Below are positions 44,927 through 53,277 of a stretch of 61,809 bases of DNA, in pieces. The notes under the pieces are model-generated. The model searched no databases and was not told where the DNA came from. It worked only from the letters and a program-made list of their open reading frames with translations. Origin of the DNA: JBBTCJ01 sp038043285. Lineage in GTDB: Bacteria; Planctomycetota; Phycisphaerae; UBA1845. The translations under genes and the position numbers were made by a program. Within the stretch, counting starts at the first letter, position 1; every line of letters begins with the position of its first letter. The stretch spans positions 1 to 61,809 of the forward strand of contig JBBTCJ010000142.1 of the NCBI GenBank assembly GCA_038043285.1. The letters are read 5' to 3'.

Positions 44927-45391
44927 ATGAAGGTCTTTCGCTCACCCTGTAGTCGACTGGGCCGCGTTTTGCTGGTCTCGGCCCTGATGCCTTCGGTGCT
45001 TGTCAAAAGCGCGGTGGGCGACGTGTTGGTGTTGCATCAGCACGGGCTTCGGCGCGCCCATTTGCACGTCCTTGGATCCGGCGATTTTCTTTCGGCTGCC
45101 GCTTCATCGCGGTTTGGCCACTCTCCGCTTACCCAGCCCTTGCTGCAATCGGCGTCTCAGAACGTTCGAGTCCTCGCAGTCGTTGCAATCGGTTCGGTAT
45201 TTGTGTTTGGGCCTCACGGCTCAGGCATTGCCGAAGTCGGCCTGCTTTCTCTGCAGAATGGCCCGCTAGTTTTGAGCACGGGACTGCAAGAGGCGCCAAT
45301 CATTAATTCTCCTCAATTCTCTCTTCCGGCCCAGTTCGGTCGAACCGCATCCGCTGTCTTGCTGCTGCGGAACCACACTCTGCTCCTATAA
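44927..45391 (+). CDS. Possible exported protein, unsupported family
   Basis: 154 residues from ATG 44927, which would start with KVFRSPCSRLGRVLLVSALM then PSVLV, resembling a signal peptide. The rest is hydrophobic and Leu/Val/Ser-rich (VRVLAVVAIGSVFVFGPHGS) with no recognised domain, and no clear ribosome site precedes it. The remaining DNA between 44343 and 45908 holds no other candidate, apart from a large inverted repeat (45726-45811). Confidence 0.35.
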   Translation: MKVFRSPCSRLGRVLLVSALMPSVLVKSAVGDVLVLHQHGLRRAHLHVLGSGDFLSAAASSRFGHSPLTQPLLQSASQNVRVLAVVAIGSVFVFGPHGSGIAEVGLLSLQNGPLVLSTGLQEAPIINSPQFSLPAQFGRTASAVLLLRNHTLLL

Positions 45392-45725
45392 GGGCCTCCC
45401 CACACAGAGGCAACGGCGGTTAGGGTCGATCCCGCACCGCATTGCAGCATCATCGGCGTCACCAGCAACCAGTCCGTGGCGGGCGACTGAGCGATCACCG
45501 GTGACCTTACGCTGGATCCCAGGGCTCCGGCGTACCAGAGGCGCTGCCCGCATTCTCACGATCACGGTCAAATGCGCCGATGCCTCCAGCGATTCCGCCA
45601 CCGGTAGGGTGAGCGTCACGGTTTCGAAATGAACAGACGGCGACCACAATTGAGGAACGACCAATCAGGTCCCCGCCGGCGGATCGCATTGGACTTCACA
45701 TGAAGCAATTACCACAAGGAGCGTC

Positions 45726-45811
45726 TAACAGGACCCCAAGCGCGAGCGCAGGGCCAAGCTCGCAGACTCAAAATGACAAGGCCGTTCGCTTGCGCTCCCG
45801 GTCCTGTTGGA
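45726..45811. repeat. Large imperfect inverted repeat upstream of the Cys-rich secreted gene
   Basis: AACAGGACC (about 45728-45736) pairs with GGTCCTGTT (45800-45808), and the adjacent AAGCGCGAGCGCAGGGCC segment pairs imperfectly with GGCCGTTCGCTTGCGCTC, giving roughly 24 of 29 paired positions with a loop of about 24 nt. It ends about 100 bp before the start at 45909. It may be a dispersed palindrome or an RNA structure in a leader. Confidence 0.6.
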
Positions 45812-45908
45812 GACTCTAAAGAAAGTGCAGGGACTTGCGATGAAGAACAAGTGGGCGCTAGTCTTCACGCAACCAGTAAGCCAAACGGCGCCACAGGAGG
45901 AATAAGTT

Positions 45909-48113
45909 ATGAAAAAGCAATTATCGAGAATCAGGATCGCGTTTCTGGGCATCGCGTCTTCATTGATGGTGCTTGCCCTTTCCCCTTCAGCGGAGGCCAG
46001 TACTGCATACGGCACGCTTAACAACTTCGATTGCGTCAATGACGTTGTCGATACTAATAGCAATGGTGTCGAGTGTCACGGATTTGAAATCGAACTTGAT
46101 GATATTCACAGCAAGGACATCACGTACACCTACGACTACAATCATTACGGCATTCCCAAAATAACGGAGAGTACGTTTCTGGATGCCAACAATGTTTCGC
46201 ACCCGAGGGTCGTCATTCGCTACGCCGCCACCTGGACCGGCAGCGCTTGGACGGCTTACACGGCCGTTCCGTCCGGTCCCATAAGCCCGACCGACGGCCA
46301 TCAGTTCACCAATCCATCCGTGAATTTCGGGGGAGAACATTTTGGTGTTGGCTATTACGGAGCGCCGACGGCCGTGAGGTACCATTGGCTGATCGATGAC
46401 GGATCGCACAATTTGATCCCTGGTCCTCTGGTTTATATCGCAACGCCGACGTTTGTTTATTATCCGCCGGCGTTTTTGCAACCCGCTCAAGTTCAAGCAG
46501 CGATCGTTCCTCCACCTCCACCGGATCCGCCCGTGCTGGAATTCGGCGTGGCCACGTGGGTGAAGGATATCAAGACGGAGACTCACAATCCCAACAAGGT
46601 AGAACTTCGGGATCTTGTCGATCCCGATCCTGATGGGGTTGGCAACGACTGGAGAAACGGTGAGCCCGACGAAGTGGAAACGGAGTGGCGAATTCTCCAG
46701 ACGGAATTCGCCAACGTCGGCGTTGGCAACGGCGAGTTGGAGGGTGCGCCGGAAGACCTTCCGGATGGCGATGAGGTCATCACTCGCCGCTACGAGTTCT
46801 ACAAATATGTGGGTCCCCTCGATCCGGAAACCGGCGAAGTCATGACCGAATCGGTCGGCCCCGACGATATCCATGGCGTAGGGGACTATGCGGACGTCGT
46901 CGTCGTCGGTGATTTCATCGGCGCGCAGATGGCCGGCTTCGACGTCGCCCCGGTCCTGGGGTTGATCGATCACATCCCGGACGGCGAGATCGGTGTCCCG
47001 TACGCCGAACGCACCGTGGTGGTCGCGGGAGGGGCCGCATTTCTCGCCACGGTGTCCGGATCACTTCCTAACGGAACGACTCTGGACGTAGTCACGGGTA
47101 TATTCTCTGGAACACCGGACACCCCCGGTGTGTCCACGTTTACCGTTGCGGCCTCGGATACCAGTGGCGCTGCAGTATCCAAGACATACACCGTCACGAT
47201 TCCGGAAGTTGTGCCCACCACGGGGAGGATTACCACGAGCGCATCGCCCGCCGGCGGCGGGACCACGGCCGGAGGCGGCACCTTTGACAACGGGACACAG
47301 ATTTCCGTCGTGGCGACGCACAACGCGGGCTATGCATTCGTCAACTGGACGGAGGGCGGCCTGGAAGTGAGTAATTCCGCAGTTTATCCCTTCACCGTCA
47401 ACGGGGACCGCACCCTGGTGGCAAACTTCATTTGTTCCCCGAGCGCCGAGGTCTGTAACGGGCTTGACGACGACTGCAACGGGTCGATCGACGATGGCCT
47501 CGCGCCCGTCGCCACCACCTGCGGCGTCGGGGCATGTGCTGCGACGGGAACGCAGACCTGTGTGGACGGTGTGCTCACGGATAGCTGCACCCCCGGCAAC
47601 TCGAGCGCCGAGGTGTGTAATGGCCTCGACGACGACTGCAACGGGCTGGTCGATGATGGCATTGCACCCGTCGCCACCACCTGCGGCGTCGGGGCGTGTG
47701 CCGCGACGGGAACGCAGACCTGTGTGGACGGCGTGCTCACGGATGGCTGCACCCCCGGCAACTCGAGCGCCGAGGTTTGTAACGGCCTTGACGACGACTG
47801 CAACGGGCTGGTCGATGATGGCATCGCACCGGCTTGCTGCGACACGGATTCTGATTGTGATGACGGCAACGCATGCACGACGGACCGATGTGAGAACTCG
47901 GTCTGCACGCACGGAAGTGTCGCGGACTGCTGTCAGACGGATGCGGATTGCGACGACGGCCTGTTCTGCAACGGGCAAGAACGTTGCAACGCCGTCGCGG
48001 GGTGTATCCCCGCAGGTCGCCCCCCATGCCCGCCGCCGTTCTGTGATGAGATCAACAACCGCTGCGACCCGCGTCCGGGGCCCAAGGGCCCGAACGAGCG
48101 CCGTGGTAAGTAA
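45909..48113 (+). CDS. Secreted modular protein with Ig-like, InlB-like and MopE-type Cys repeats
   Basis: 734 residues with a clear ribosome site (CAGGAGGAATAAGTT) and signal peptide (KKQLSRIRIAFLGIASSLMV then LALSPSAEA). Order: an uncharacterised region (about 30-350); a putative Ig (He_PIG) domain with ATVSGSLPNGTTLDVVTGIF then SGTPDTPGVSTFTV; an InlB-like beta repeat (AYAFVNWTEGG...VANF pattern, seen as GYAFVNWTEGGLEVSNSAVY); then three copies of EVCNGLDDDCNG..DDG, the MopE/putative metal-binding motif, spaced by a 54-residue tandem repeat; and finally Cys-rich DxDCDDG..C..G segments. Likely a Cys-linked, Ca- or metal-binding extracellular protein. Confidence 0.85.
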   Translation: MKKQLSRIRIAFLGIASSLMVLALSPSAEASTAYGTLNNFDCVNDVVDTNSNGVECHGFEIELDDIHSKDITYTYDYNHYGIPKITESTFLDANNVSHPRVVIRYAATWTGSAWTAYTAVPSGPISPTDGHQFTNPSVNFGGEHFGVGYYGAPTAVRYHWLIDDGSHNLIPGPLVYIATPTFVYYPPAFLQPAQVQAAIVPPPPPDPPVLEFGVATWVKDIKTETHNPNKVELRDLVDPDPDGVGNDWRNGEPDEVETEWRILQTEFANVGVGNGELEGAPEDLPDGDEVITRRYEFYKYVGPLDPETGEVMTESVGPDDIHGVGDYADVVVVGDFIGAQMAGFDVAPVLGLIDHIPDGEIGVPYAERTVVVAGGAAFLATVSGSLPNGTTLDVVTGIFSGTPDTPGVSTFTVAASDTSGAAVSKTYTVTIPEVVPTTGRITTSASPAGGGTTAGGGTFDNGTQISVVATHNAGYAFVNWTEGGLEVSNSAVYPFTVNGDRTLVANFICSPSAEVCNGLDDDCNGSIDDGLAPVATTCGVGACAATGTQTCVDGVLTDSCTPGNSSAEVCNGLDDDCNGLVDDGIAPVATTCGVGACAATGTQTCVDGVLTDGCTPGNSSAEVCNGLDDDCNGLVDDGIAPACCDTDSDCDDGNACTTDRCENSVCTHGSVADCCQTDADCDDGLFCNGQERCNAVAGCIPAGRPPCPPPFCDEINNRCDPRPGPKGPNERRGK
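47441..47830 (+). repeat. 162-bp coding tandem repeat
   Basis: Successive units begin at GAGCGCCGAG, positions 47441, 47603 and 47765, a period of 162 bp (54 codons). Units one and two are nearly identical; the third is partial. They encode the EVCNGLDDDCNG metal-binding module with the ATTCGVGACAATGTQTCVDG segment. Confidence 0.85.
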
Positions 48114-48159
48114 TCAGCGCCGACACTCGATCGCCAGGAACTTTCGCTTTTTTTCAATT

Positions 48160-48199
48160 GGGCGGGTCGGGCCTGTTTGCACGGCCCGCCTTCTTTTTA
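48160..48199 (+). terminator. Intrinsic terminator after the Cys-rich secreted gene
   Basis: CGGGCC (48168-48173) and GGCCCG (48183-48188) with a nine-base loop, followed by CCTTCTTTTT. It lies about 50 bp beyond the stop codon at 48113. The AT-rich and GC-rich layout is typical of a rho-independent terminator. Confidence 0.75.
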
Positions 48200-48294
48200 G
48201 TCCGAAATGTGTTCCGTGTTGAACGCACGAATCTTCGCTGAAACAGCCCGCACGGGGCTGAAACGAGGCCTCCGGGCGGTTTGATCGGCACAAT

Positions 48295-48498
48295 TCAGCG
48301 GATTCGATCAACAGTACGGGCAGAGAGGTCGCCCTCGTGGATGGCTTGGAGCCGCCAAGCGATGCGCTTGACCAGGTGCTGCTTGTTGAACGACCGTGCC
48401 GCCTCGCCGAAAACCTCGGCGTAGCGCTGGCGGAGCTGCGTGACGGTCATTCGTCCCAGCTCGTTCACAACCTTGTCGATATTGAGCGCCATCCTCAT
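48295..48498 (-). pseudogene. Truncated DUF2924 copy
   Basis: 67 residues; the first 57 match the N-terminus of the intact DUF2924 protein at 51328-51837 (NIDKVVNELGRMTVTQLRQR against DVEKAVTELGRMTVTQLRER, then SFNKQHLVKRIAWRLQAIHE in both), after which the frame diverges and stops. The intact protein is 169 residues. It overlaps the preceding small gene by 4 nt. Confidence 0.75.
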
Positions 48499-48682
48499 GC
48501 CTCCGGCGTCCTCTCTGGTTGACGCCCGGGGCCATCAGGGCGAGTCCTCGCGTCAGCTTCAAGGCCGGTTGGCGAGGATTCCGCCGGAATCTCCCCGCAT
48601 TCCGGCAACGCCGGAGGAATTGCGCGTAAGCGATGGATGCCGTTGGCCAGGATGGCCGTCAGCTCGCGCAGACGCTCATGGG
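48326..48682. repeat. Diverged direct repeat, copy 1 (of 51665-52021)
   Basis: About 357 bp containing the start of a DUF2924 gene and the preceding small gene, 80-85% identical by eye to 51665-52021. Both copies have the same orientation, so homologous recombination between them would delete the recombinase block. Confidence 0.75.
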
Positions 48683-48743
48683 TGGAAAGGGCGGCTGGGT
48701 CGTCGAATGCGCCGATGGCGTTGCTCGTGGCGGCAGGGTTCAT
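48495..48743 (-). CDS. Small conserved protein of the recombinase cluster, second copy
   Basis: 82 residues from ATG 48743 (ATGA overlap with the gene ending at 48740). The core HERLRELTAILANGIHRLRA then IPPALPE and RTRPDGPGRQPERTPEA matches the 111-residue protein at 51834-52169. The N-termini differ. Such small helical proteins accompany DUF2924 proteins and recombinases in mobile elements; function unknown. Confidence 0.6.
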   Translation of the reverse strand: MNPAATSNAIGAFDDPAALSTHERLRELTAILANGIHRLRAIPPALPECGEIPAESSPTGLEADARTRPDGPGRQPERTPEA

Positions 48744-49276
48744 AGCTTGGCAATCCTTTCCGCAATGTGCCGAGTCAGCGCCCGTGCCCACACCAACGCC
48801 TGGCCTGCGCTCAAATCAAGCCAGGACGGTGAAGCCGTCGTGGCCGGTAGATGCGTATGCGCTTTGATGGACGCGAGTGCGGCCTTCACCGTGTGGGGGT
48901 TGGCGGGAAAGTCCTCGACGACCCACCCTTCCGCCTTGGGGTCATTCGGCATGCGTACCGCTGCATGCAGCCACGGCAGAAGGCGGTTTTGGAGCGCGGC
49001 GTCCTCGATCTCGACGTAGCGGTTGTCCTGCCACTCCATGAGCGCGCCTGCGTAGTGGCGGAGCGTGATCCCTTCGGCATGCTGGTGGAATTCACGGACA
49101 AACGCTTCAGCCGTCGGTAGGGTCCGCTCCGTCGAGAGAATCAGGCGGCCTGTGGCTGGATCGACGGTGCCGGGCGGTGGCTCGTTGGAAAGTGGCCCGC
49201 CGGTAGTACCGCCCGAAGACTTCGCGGCTTCCCGGACACCGGGCGACTTAGACAGAATGGGTTCGAGTGGTTCCAC
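48740..49276 (-). CDS. Primase-like (P4/D5 N-terminal type) protein, probably truncated
   Basis: 178 residues. The middle part, TAEAFVREFHQHAEGITLRH then YAGALMEWQDNRYVEIEDAA and LQNRLLPWLHAAVRM, followed by NPHTVKAALASIKAHTHLPA and SPSWLD, resembles the N-terminal region of phage/plasmid P4-type primase-helicases, where SxPxWLD precedes the helicase domain. Here the sequence turns into an unrelated short end (LSAGQALVWARALT), so the ATPase part has probably been lost by deletion. It stands 7 bp downstream of the HTH protein gene. Confidence 0.55.
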   Translation of the reverse strand: MEPLEPILSKSPGVREAAKSSGGTTGGPLSNEPPPGTVDPATGRLILSTERTLPTAEAFVREFHQHAEGITLRHYAGALMEWQDNRYVEIEDAALQNRLLPWLHAAVRMPNDPKAEGWVVEDFPANPHTVKAALASIKAHTHLPATTASPSWLDLSAGQALVWARALTRHIAERIAKL

Positions 49277-49283
49277 GGTTTCG

Positions 49284-49715
49284 CTACCCGATGCTGCAAG
49301 GGTGTTGCTGGCGGTCTTGCAATTGCTGCCACAGTCGACGTTGTTTCTTCCAATCCATCACGGCACAGACGGGCCGCAGGTCGCGTTCGCCGATCGGGTC
49401 TTTGCCTTTGATGGTGCGGGGCAGGAACAGGATTGCCTCCTGGATGTCGGGCGCGAGGTTGAGCAGGTTCATGATCTGCGTCATCCGCGCGCGGGTGATA
49501 TGGCCCAGGCGGGCGAGTTCGGCGTAATCGGCCACCCCTTCTGTCCGAACGAGTTCCTCGCATCGAATGGCCAAGGCCATCAACCGGGCCACGCGAGGAA
49601 CCGAGCCCGCAGGAGGCTCAGGCAAGTCGGGCGGCGTACCCGGCACGATCTCGCGCCGTCCGGCGGACCCGCGTGCGAAGTGAACGTTGAACTCCACCGT
49701 CAGGCCGTCACACAT
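49284..49715 (-). CDS. ParB/KorB-like helix-turn-helix protein of the recombinase cluster
   Basis: 143 residues. Central DYAELARLGHITRARMTQIM then NLLNLAPDIQEAILFLP forms a helix-turn-helix seen in ParB/KorB-type proteins and in partners of large serine recombinases. The first 45 residues are Pro-rich. It overlaps the end of the recombinase gene by 16 nt and so is coupled to it. Could act as a recombination directionality or DNA-binding factor; this is an inference. Confidence 0.6.
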   Translation of the reverse strand: MCDGLTVEFNVHFARGSAGRREIVPGTPPDLPEPPAGSVPRVARLMALAIRCEELVRTEGVADYAELARLGHITRARMTQIMNLLNLAPDIQEAILFLPRTIKGKDPIGERDLRPVCAVMDWKKQRRLWQQLQDRQQHPCSIG

Positions 49716-51331
49716 TCTTCTACCTCCAAGCTGGCGGTCGCGGCGTGAATCAACGCAGATCGGTCGGCCACACCGTTCTGGCCGATTGTCCTGATCCCAT
49801 TGGCGTGGAACGTCACCGCGATCTTCCCATTCGCGCCGTCGTAGTCGACGCGCTGGATCAGCAGACGCAGTACGCGGGCTTGCTCCTTAGGGCTCAGCGT
49901 TTCCCATAACGGCGTGAATGCCTTCAACGCGGAATCAACCTCCGCCTTGGTGACTATCCCCCGCCGCGCTCGCTCGGCCTGGTCGCGCAGCTCGGTCAAG
50001 CGCTGCTCCGCTTCGCGCAGGCGCTCATGTAACTCCGCCAGCCGGGTAGCCGCGTGGCCGTTGGTGGCCGCGTCGGTTGCGACCTTGCCAATCTCCGCGT
50101 GAATCCGACCGATCTCGCGCTCGGCAATCCTGGCATCGCTCTCCAGGGAGGCCGTCTCTTCCAGCGCCTGCGACCGGGCCTGGTCGAGGGCCATCGCCAT
50201 GACGGCCGGATCCTTTCCGACGGCCCGAATCTGCTCGACCACGAAGCGCTCGATCTGCTCCGCCGGAACCGACTTCGACGGGCACGCGTGCCAGCCCTGT
50301 TTTTGCGCCGTGTAGCAGGCGTAGTACCGATAGCGCCGATTTCCCTTGCTGGTGTAAGAGTGCGTCATGGCCCGGGCGCACGGCTTGCACCGCAGCAGGC
50401 CCTTCAGAAGAGCCCCGTACTTGTTGCGGACGTGCATTCCGCCACTGCGGCCGTTGGACCGCAGCATCTGCTGCACGCGTTGCCAGATTTCCTCGTCGAT
50501 GATCGCCTCGTGCTCGCCGGCGTGAACTTCGTCCTTATAGCGCACCTTGCCGCGGTACACGACGTTGGTAAGCACGCGGAAGAGACGGGCTTTGTCGAAC
50601 AACTGGCCGCCGCGCTGGGCGCCCTTGCTTGTGGTCCAGCACTTCGTCGTCCACCCTCGGGCGTTCAACTCCTCCGCCGTCCGGATGAGCGACTGCTTTC
50701 CGAGATAGAGTTCAAAGATGTCCCGCACCCGGCGGGCCTCTTCCTCATTGACCACGAGCTTGGACCCACTCGGGGCGTGATCCACGTCGAATCCAAGTAG
50801 GGCGTGACCGCCGGACCACTTCCCCTTGCGCCGTGCCGCGGCGATTTTGTCGCGCGTGCGCTCTGAGATGATCTCGCGTTCGAACTGGGCGAAAGACAGC
50901 AGGATGTTGAGCGTCAGACGGCCCATCGAGTGGGTGGTGTTAAATTGCTGCGTCACCGAGACGAACGAGACGTGGCCCTTCTCGAACTTCTCGATCATCC
51001 GCGCAAAGTCCAACAAGGAGCGGCTCAGGCGATCCACCTTGTAGACCACAACGCAGTCAATTCGCCCGGCCTCAATATCCTCGAACAGACGCCGAAGCGC
51101 CGGCCGCTCCATGTTCGCGCCGGTGAAGCCGCCGTCGTCGTACCGCGTCGGCAGGCAGGTCCAACCCTCGTGCCGCTGGCTGGCGATATACGCCTCCGCG
51201 GCTTCGCGCTGAGCGTCGAGCGTGTTGAACTCCTGCTCCAGACCTTCTTCGGTGGACTTTCTCGTGTAGATGGCGCAACGGATCTGCCCCGTCTGCCGAA
51301 CCCACCCGTTGCCGTTCCCATTGCGTTTCAC
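49700..51331 (-). CDS. Large serine recombinase
   Basis: 543 residues. The resolvase domain has RCAIYTRKSTEEGLEQEFNT with the catalytic Ser (about residue 26), AQREAAEAYI, YDDGGFTGANMERPALRRLF, VVVYKVDRLSRSLLDF and GRLTLNILLSFAQFEREIIS. The recombinase domain follows, with a Zn ribbon (LLRCKPCARAMTHSYTSKGN to CYTAQKQGWHAC) and a coiled-coil C-terminal region. Such enzymes integrate and excise phages and islands. The ATG at 51331 overlaps the DUF2924 stop as ATGA. It is the central gene of a six-gene minus-strand operon. Confidence 0.93.
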   Translation of the reverse strand: MKRNGNGNGWVRQTGQIRCAIYTRKSTEEGLEQEFNTLDAQREAAEAYIASQRHEGWTCLPTRYDDGGFTGANMERPALRRLFEDIEAGRIDCVVVYKVDRLSRSLLDFARMIEKFEKGHVSFVSVTQQFNTTHSMGRLTLNILLSFAQFEREIISERTRDKIAAARRKGKWSGGHALLGFDVDHAPSGSKLVVNEEEARRVRDIFELYLGKQSLIRTAEELNARGWTTKCWTTSKGAQRGGQLFDKARLFRVLTNVVYRGKVRYKDEVHAGEHEAIIDEEIWQRVQQMLRSNGRSGGMHVRNKYGALLKGLLRCKPCARAMTHSYTSKGNRRYRYYACYTAQKQGWHACPSKSVPAEQIERFVVEQIRAVGKDPAVMAMALDQARSQALEETASLESDARIAEREIGRIHAEIGKVATDAATNGHAATRLAELHERLREAEQRLTELRDQAERARRGIVTKAEVDSALKAFTPLWETLSPKEQARVLRLLIQRVDYDGANGKIAVTFHANGIRTIGQNGVADRSALIHAATASLEVEECVTA

Positions 51332-51837
51332 TCCGCGGCCTCCTTGGCGGGTTTCGGTAACCCGAAGAACAGGAAACCGTTCCAGTGCGCGCCGGTGATT
51401 TTGTGGGCCACCGCCGAGAGGCTGCGATGGACCTCGCCCTCGAAGTCGAAGCCTTCGGGCAGAACCCTCACCTGGACCGTGCGACCCTTGTAGACGCGCT
51501 TAAGGAGCGTGCCGGCCATTGGAAGCCGGTCATCGGGTCCGATGCGGAACGCCGATGTGACCGTCTCACCCTCTTCGCCCGCGTCGTGCGGAGCGATTGG
51601 TGGTCGGATTCGCAGGTCCGCGTCGTTCGCCAACTCATGAGCGCGGCGTCGCGCCCGCTCGGACAGGTCGCCCTCGTGAATGGCCTGGAGCCGCCACGCG
51701 ATCCGCTTGACCAGATGCTGTTTGTTGAACGACCGCGCCGCCTCGCCGAAGACCTCGCCGTAGCGCTCACGCAGTTGCGTGACGGTCATGCGCCCCAGTT
51801 CGGTCACGGCCTTCTCGACATCGAGAGCCATCATCAT
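51328..51837 (-). CDS. DUF2924 protein
   Basis: 169 residues: ELGRMTVTQLRERYGEVFGE then AARSFNKQHLVKRIAWRLQA, with DDRLPMAGTLLKRVYKGRTV and FEGEVHRSLSAVAHKITG near the end. DUF2924 proteins are typically encoded next to serine recombinases in prophages and islands, and the C-terminal part resembles a nucleic-acid-binding beta domain. It is coupled to the recombinase by a 4-nt overlap. The stub at 48295 is a partial copy. Confidence 0.85.
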   Translation of the reverse strand: MMMALDVEKAVTELGRMTVTQLRERYGEVFGEAARSFNKQHLVKRIAWRLQAIHEGDLSERARRRAHELANDADLRIRPPIAPHDAGEEGETVTSAFRIGPDDRLPMAGTLLKRVYKGRTVQVRVLPEGFDFEGEVHRSLSAVAHKITGAHWNGFLFFGLPKPAKEAAE

Positions 51838-52021
51838 GCCTCCGGCGTCCTCTCTGGTTGACGCCCGGTGCCATCAGGGCGAGTCGTCGCGACAGGTTCA
51901 AGGCCGGCTTCCGAGGATTCCGCCGGAGTTCCGCGGACTTCCGGCGGGGCCGGAGGGATTGCACGTAGACGATGAACCCCGCTGGCCAGGATGGCCGCCA
52001 GTTCACGCAAACGGTCGTGGG
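51665..52021. repeat. Diverged direct repeat, copy 2 (of 48326-48682)
   Basis: Intact copy carrying the start of DUF2924 and the end of the small gene upstream of it. See the copy at 48326-48682 for the alignment. Confidence 0.75.
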
Positions 52022-52169
52022 GCGTCAGCGACACGGGGTCGGCTCGGTCGCCGAGCTTTCGTGGAACTTCGTGGTCGCTTGCGTCGGCAAGCTCCCCCAC
52101 CCGGCGGGCCGACAGAAGCCGTACGTGGTCGGGCGCACCGTCGCCGTTGTCTTTCGCGGTCAGGGTCAT
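51834..52169 (-). CDS. Small conserved protein of the recombinase cluster
   Basis: 111 residues. The C-terminal core HDRLRELAAILASGVHRLRA then IPPAPPEV is shared with the second copy. It is coupled by 4-nt overlaps to genes on both sides (52166-52169 and 51834-51837). The N-terminal part (TLTAKDNGDGAPDHVRLLSA) is not shared. Function unknown. Confidence 0.65.
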   Translation of the reverse strand: MTLTAKDNGDGAPDHVRLLSARRVGELADASDHEVPRKLGDRADPVSLTPHDRLRELAAILASGVHRLRAIPPAPPEVRGTPAESSEAGLEPVATTRPDGTGRQPERTPEA

Positions 52170-52360
52170 CGCGTCGGTACTCCATTACTTCCGCGCTCTT
52201 TGTCGGAAGTCCACGGCGCTCGTTGTCGCCGCGTTTTGGCAGATTGCGGTGAGTGATCCTCGTCTGTCAGGGACCGCTCGGCCTTGGCGATCCATTCCTC
52301 GACGAGGGCGAGCGCGCGTCGGGCAATCTGTAGGTCTCGCAGGGCGTTTCTCATACGCAC
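52166..52360 (-). CDS. Small helical protein, first gene of the recombinase operon
   Basis: 64 residues: MRMRNALRDLQIARRALALV then EEWIAKAERSLTDEDH, a basic-acidic helix, then a polar tail. Its ATG at 52360 starts the chain of 4-nt overlaps that runs through to 49276. The low length makes it less certain, but the coupled overlap supports it. Confidence 0.5.
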   Translation of the reverse strand: MRMRNALRDLQIARRALALVEEWIAKAERSLTDEDHSPQSAKTRRQRAPWTSDKERGSNGVPTR

Positions 52361-52488
52361 GCGAGCCTACCAGACAGAATCCCTACGGAAGTTTTGTGGG
52401 CAGTATTCGACTTGTGAAAGCCCGACTGGAGCGGTCGCTAGGGCCGTTTTTGAGGTGTCGACTGGGAAGTAATCGGGAAGTAATAGGA

Positions 52489-53277
52489 TTACTTCCGGCG
52501 CAATCGCTCGACTTCGTCCATCGTGTCGAACGCCATTTCGCGCAACTGCAGCTCAGCCCGGATCGCCTTGTGGACTTCGCGTTCGTCAACCAGTGCGACG
52601 TTGCCTTTTGCTGTCGGTTGGGGGCTTCCGAAGGTCTGTTCCCAGGTCTTACGATTGTAGATCCTTACTTCGCGTTGCTCCAACCAACCCTTTGTCTTTT
52701 TCCAGTCCCACGGTGGATCGTTTTCGAGCATCCGGTTGACCGTGTTGATTACTTCGTTGCCCGTAAGGGGGGGCATCGCCGGCTTGCCGTCCACCCCGTC
52801 GCCCCGATGGCTCTCGCCGCCCGCAAGCACGTTGCCTTCCTCCGCCGTCGGCATTCGTTTGAGCGCCCTGTCGAGTACGTCCAACACGTTAGCACGGATG
52901 TACTCGCAGAATCGTCGCTTCTCGCCAGTCACGGAATCGACGGCAAGGAACGTGTTAGACCGATTTACAGTTTCATCCGCCCCGACAGGCATGAAGGGAA
53001 TCCCGGTCGCGAGTGCATCGGCAGCGGGCCTGAGAGCTTTGTCAGCGTACGCCGCTTCCGTAGCGTCGCGCAGCCTTTGACGCAATGGCCGCAACCGTTC
53101 AACCGCATCGCAACCACGAATGACGATGCACTCAATTTTCCCGATCGGCGAATAGCACTCGCCGAACTGAGGGTCCGTGAAGGGCTTGTGCTCCATCTGT
53201 TGCCGACGTTCGCCGCTCTCAAGATAGGTCTTGTATGCGACGATCGCTTCCCGCAACTCGGTGCAAAGGTTTGGCAT
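52489..53277 (-). CDS. Hypothetical protein between recombinase and defence operons
   Basis: 262 residues, mixed alpha/beta and charged (for example TELREAIVAYKTYLESGERR, ECIVIRGCDAVERLRPLRQR, GKPAMPPLTGNEVINTVNRM). No named family is recognised. Near the end, WDWKKTKGWLEQREVRIYNR and KTWEQTFGSPQP look like a small winged-helix or DNA-binding part (speculative). It lies upstream of the recombinase operon in the same orientation (128 bp) and downstream of the BREX terminator. Confidence 0.55.
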   Translation of the reverse strand: MPNLCTELREAIVAYKTYLESGERRQQMEHKPFTDPQFGECYSPIGKIECIVIRGCDAVERLRPLRQRLRDATEAAYADKALRPAADALATGIPFMPVGADETVNRSNTFLAVDSVTGEKRRFCEYIRANVLDVLDRALKRMPTAEEGNVLAGGESHRGDGVDGKPAMPPLTGNEVINTVNRMLENDPPWDWKKTKGWLEQREVRIYNRKTWEQTFGSPQPTAKGNVALVDEREVHKAIRAELQLREMAFDTMDEVERLRRK

